Below the pieces are notes generated by a model. That model made no database searches, was not told the DNA's origin, and worked only from the letters and a program-made list of their open reading frames with translations. From Thuidium tamariscinum (Eukaryota; Streptophyta; Bryopsida; Hypnales; Thuidiaceae): a DNA stretch of 64,000 nt. Location: contig OX344756.2 of NCBI GenBank assembly GCA_947034885.2, positions 11,652,098 to 11,716,097 on the forward strand, read 5' to 3'. A program made the translations under genes and the position numbers. Within the stretch, counting starts at the first letter, position 1, and each line of letters begins with the position of its first letter. Of this stretch, positions 60,272-64,000 are shown piece by piece.

Positions 60272-60895
60272 ATGGACGATGACAATGATGAAGATAATGA
60301 AAAAGTATCTCCAATCGTAGAGCATATCAGAAAAGAACTTCGCAAAGTAAGAAATCAAAAATCAGATGATACATCAATACTAGATTACAATGACAATGAA
60401 GCCAAGACACGAACCCATTTTGACGATAACGTCGATTACCTTGGCGTTGGACCGTCATATAGAAACCTTGAGACAGATGATAACCCGTTTTTTAAGCGAA
60501 AAGATGGAGACCCCAAACCTGCAAAACATAAACTTACAGATCCCACATTCACATACAAGATGTTACTAGGGTACAGCAATCCCACTCAAATTGATCAACT
60601 AAAGAAGGCTTTATTTCAGAGTTCTACTGTACTACTAGAAGGTACTCGTAAGCCAAGCCAAGACCTCACAAAACTTCTCAAATGGCTACGAGAAGCCCAC
60701 CCTGCAGTCAAAAAGAAAAACACCTCGTATGAAGAGAGAAAATCTGAAGCAACAACAGAAATGATAGCAGCAAATCATCCATGCCTCGTGTATAAGATGA
60801 AAATAAAATGCCACGATGTGGATCAGATCAAAAAACTTGAAGAAGCGCTCCTTGATACATCCGTGATTTTATTTTCCTGTCAGTCCATCTCCTGA
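60272..60895 (+). CDS. Orphan protein with an internal repeat
   Basis: 207 codons from an ATG preceded by an in-frame TAG. The N-terminus is very acidic (MDDDNDEDNE), then charged and probably disordered to about residue 88. Two related segments follow: FTYKMLLGYSNPTQIDQLKK (93-112) with ALFQSSTVLL, and LVYKMKIKCHDVDQIKKLEE (172-191) with ALLDTSVILF. They share YKM, QI, a leucine/lysine helix and (S/T)S-V-L spacing, so the protein looks like two copies of a small alpha/beta unit joined by a basic linker. No family recognised. The GC content is higher than in the flanks, which supports real coding. It is convergent with the FGGY kinase gene. Confidence 0.55.
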   Translation: MDDDNDEDNEKVSPIVEHIRKELRKVRNQKSDDTSILDYNDNEAKTRTHFDDNVDYLGVGPSYRNLETDDNPFFKRKDGDPKPAKHKLTDPTFTYKMLLGYSNPTQIDQLKKALFQSSTVLLEGTRKPSQDLTKLLKWLREAHPAVKKKNTSYEERKSEATTEMIAANHPCLVYKMKIKCHDVDQIKKLEEALLDTSVILFSCQSIS

Positions 60896-61620
60896 GAAAT
60901 CGGAGACATCACAATCCAGTGTCAAAATACAAGTGAAACAAAGAATCAAAAATATTTTCAACCTCGGGCCACTCAATTGAAGCTCTCCGAATACAAGGAT
61001 GCCAGATGAATGAATCAGTGTTTCGTGAACTTCATATGGCATGCTTGTCCTCCAATGAGAACCGATTTTCCCAAGTTTCCATTCAATTTCAACTGAATAT
61101 TTCAGCTTGGGATTCAATTTTGAATACTATCTTGCTAACGTCTTGTAAAGATAAAACCTATCCATGTACTGGACAGTACATAGCTTGGCTCATGTCAACT
61201 ACCCTCCTCAAAATCTAGTAAATGTAATTTGAGTTAGTGTACAGTATATTATTGAATAATGCCGTGCATTTAATTGAGAAAATAATGGCATGCTTAAGAC
61301 CAGAAGCATCGACAGTTCTTTAAGAGATTGCACTGTAGATTTCCATCCATGATTGTGACGTAAAGAAGGATGAAGAATGTTCACAGAGCTCTCACCTTTT
61401 TCTTCGGTTACATCCGAGAGTAATCTGCATAAGTAGAACTAGAAATACAAAGAGCCGAGAGGAAAGGGAGAGAAAGAGACACGTGCAAAGGCAAAGAGGT
61501 AGAGCCGAGAGGAAAATATACAAATTCAGCAAATGCGGTTGTTGACCTTGTCTTGCACATCAATAGGAGGTCATCAACTGGCTATACATTGTGGTGGTGC
61601 ATTACTGCAACAGGCAGCCG
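60896..61620. other. Spacer between convergent genes
   Basis: Should contain both 3' UTRs. The ORFs 60869-61117 (minus) and 61006-61218 (plus) overlap and have no recognisable features. Confidence 0.45.
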
Positions 61621-64000
61621 CTAAGCTAAAGCTTCTGTCAATTTTTTTCGAAACGAGATTTGTTGCTCATAGAGAGACCTGAAAATCTCGTACTTAGCCT
61701 GGTGATATTTCTTGACTCGCTCATCCTGTGAAGGCTCCACCACCTACAACCACAATTGCAACACTCAGTTTCGATTTCTAGTCTTTCGCAGAAAGTACTG
61801 CAATTGGTTGGTAAGACAACTGAAACTACCTAGAACTATTTCAATTCTGAATTCTAACTCCCATCAACACAAACCATGGTGCGGCTTAAACTTCAAAATC
61901 TGCTTACCAGACCGGGGGCATTCAAAGCAACCATGGCATCTCTGACGCTACTGTACTTTTTGGCCGCTACTGACCCTAGCACTGCAGCGCCAAGCAACAC
62001 GGCCTCGTTTTCTCTTGGCAATGAAACTGCGCACCCTGTCATATGCAAGATAGAATACGGCTTCAGATCCTTACTGACTTTGGGCAATGTGCAAGGGTTT
62101 AGGATGCGATAGAGTTAAACGATCAGTAATTATGAAACTAATAGCCACTTATTTGCAACAACCTCTCAGACAAGTATAACGTGGTCAGCATCGTACCCAC
62201 TATGTTGGCATGCTCCTGAATGTACAGCTTGTTCTTTGAGAGGCCTCCACAGGCCAACAACGTATCAATCTGCCAGGAAAACAAAGACGCAATATGATCA
62301 CAAAATCTTTCAAAGCAAATCTTATGTGGGCTCATTCAATTTCATCCTTCTGCAAAAGGCAACCGAGTCAATTATGGAAACAAATAGATGAGAGCACACA
62401 GCGCGAATGCATATAAAATGTTTACATTTCAATCAGAAAATCTACCTTTAGACCGTGAGCATTACAATGATCCACTAAGTGTTTGGTCCCATATGCGATA
62501 CTTTGCACTGTCGCCAAATATAAGAGAGCAAGATCCTCTGGGCTCGCATCCAAGGACAAACCACTTACAACCCCCCTGGCCTTTGGATCTGCCATTGGTG
62601 ACCTGTACAATCCAGTAATTAGAATATCATTCATTGCTTCCCAATTTCAAGCGATTCGGAAGAGATATTGAAGAGGACAGCGCAGTTAAAGATAGTACAC
62701 ACCTATTTCCGTTGAAATCAGGTAACACATGAATTTCTTTTGTCAAAGCACTCAGGAAAGGCACATTTTGCTCAGAAGCAAGGTCCTCCAGGATGCTATT
62801 CAATGCATCGTAGATGGATAGCTCTGTTCCAAAACATTCCTCCCGTGTATAATGAGATGAGCATAACAACTTGATGACATACACAATAATTGTCAAGGAT
62901 CATGGTGGAAGACGAGAATTACAGGCCTATAACCAATAACGACGTCGAATTACTTCTGTAAGAGTTGCATATAACAAGTGGCGACACAGAGCACTAAGCA
63001 TAACATTTGAACCAGTAAAGGAATAAAAACTCACTCTTATGAGCTGCCCGGTTAGCGAGGGCAGGAGCAGCAGGGTGGGTCTCAACAATGTGATCAAGAA
63101 GCGCTCCAGTCGCACTCTGACCTCCTTCCGTAAGCCATAACTCAGGAATCATAGCTGCAGTCATTCAGATCACCAGCAACATATAAATAAGAAGAGATTT
63201 TCTCAATAACTCTGCATAAGTCAAGGTACAAATCGCTTCATAAAATCGAAGGGATGTCCTGAAGCGGACATAATTATTGAGAATTTAAGGAAAGGAGTAT
63301 CCTCGAATAAGTGTTGCAGCTTCCTAGCATTCTCCACACGATCTTACACATAGCCGCACTGTGCCTTAAAAATGTGTTAACGACCAGCAATCAAAAACTA
63401 CCCCTAGCGAACACTAGAGTTTTCTAAGTCAAAGGGTGATCCATGAAGTACCTGACCAAAAGGGTCCCCAGACACCAGGAATGAAGTGCCTCTCATGTGA
63501 AACAGTCATGTGGCACGTCGATGTGCCGCACACTAGAACCATTCTTCGACACAATGCATCAGAATCATCACTAGCGCCTGCAACTTCCAAATGTTTCAAT
63601 TGGATATCAGTGGCCAAACAAGCCTACCCAGTGTTGAAGTGAGGCTGCGAGGTGAAGAATTAATCATGCCTCGTAGGATAACTTGAATCTATGTACGCAA
63701 ATGCAGATGCAATACGAGTGAGTACAATACTTAACCATTTCATGTTGTTATTTCAGAAATAATTCACCAGATTTAGAAGTATGTAGTTCACCTGAATTGG
63801 ATACCGCTCCTGGGCTTCTTGGGATGCTCTCAAGAGTCCCAATTCCACCAGCATGAGCATCGATTAAAGAGGTTCCAACTGGTGTTCCCTCCTTCAAACC
63901 AAGTTCCTACAAAGACACAGGACGGGTTCAGTGTGTATCATCATTCTCCAATTTTTGAACTTTCTGAAATGAACTATATTGGTTATAACAGCTTGGTTCA
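61621..64000 (-). CDS. FGGY-family carbohydrate kinase (ribulokinase-like), 3' portion
   Basis: FGGY kinases phosphorylate sugars or polyols with ATP; this plant type is closest to the D-ribulose kinase group. Exons (minus): 63906-63805, 63623-63452, 63154-63035, 62823-62703, 62602-62446, 62269-62197, 62035-61908, 61743-61621. All phases agree. The 5' exons lie beyond the right edge, so about 300 C-terminal residues are visible. Motifs in order: GTSLIDAHAGGIGTLESIP, MVLVCGTSTCHM, FIPGVWGPFWS, WLTEGGQSATGALLDH, PDFNGNRSPMADP, YLATVQSIAYGT, LLACGGLSKN (adenosine/phosphate site), LPRENEAVLLGAAVLG, and a C-terminal helix ending KKLTEALA. No lesions. The donor at 63804 (GCG|GTATCC) is needed for the frame; a nearby GTGAAC at 63791 would break it. 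Confidence 0.93.

Noticed and set aside
1..64000. CRISPR arrays, operons, rRNA or tRNA genes
   Set aside because: No regularly spaced short repeats with unique spacers were seen, and no rRNA or tRNA cloverleaf was recognised by eye; the genome is eukaryotic. A tRNA scan would be needed to exclude tRNAs completely.

Overview
This is nuclear DNA from a land plant. The evidence is a TIR-class-like NLR resistance gene, split genes with GT-AG introns, an FGGY sugar kinase of the plant type, a protein with a plastid transit peptide, and dense plant transposon families (CACTA, MULE, pogo-like, LTR). I cannot name the species. The DNA is AT-rich and gene-poor, with most genes separated by nested mobile elements.

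Layout. (1) 1-3.9 kb: a broken NLR gene whose leucine-rich repeats were amplified as a 288-bp module and then hit by a 927-bp transposon. (2) 5.1-13.3 kb: a decayed Mutator-like (MULE) transposase gene on the minus strand. It is split by a 3.8-kb CpG-rich element with TG...CA ends and 5-bp target duplications, and also by a 334-bp near-perfect palindrome. (3) 13.4-24 kb: mostly gene-free DNA with tandem repeats and a 734-bp inverted-repeat element. (4) 24.0-27.0 kb: two small TA-target MITEs and a complete pogo-like element with its transposase. (5) 27-34.8 kb: no supported gene; CACTA ends, a CACTA foldback MITE and a MITE derived from the pogo-like element. (6) 35.0-46.0 kb, minus strand: an intact 19-exon S9 serine peptidase gene whose exon phases all agree, giving 664 residues. 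(7) 47-54 kb: CACTA-type elements and a second copy of the transposon that hit the NLR. (8) 55.0 kb: an intronless plastid-targeted membrane protein with an internal duplication. (9) 57-61 kb: very AT-rich DNA with a broken orphan gene and a second orphan ORF with an internal repeat. (10) 61.6-64.0 kb, minus strand: the 3' half of an FGGY carbohydrate kinase, running off the right edge.

Only three genes look both recognisable and functional: the peptidase, the plastid membrane protein and the FGGY kinase. They show no common pathway. The strongest evidence for nesting order is that removing the 927-bp insert (plus one target copy) restores the NLR frame, and removing the 3.8-kb insert (plus one target copy) restores the MULE frame.
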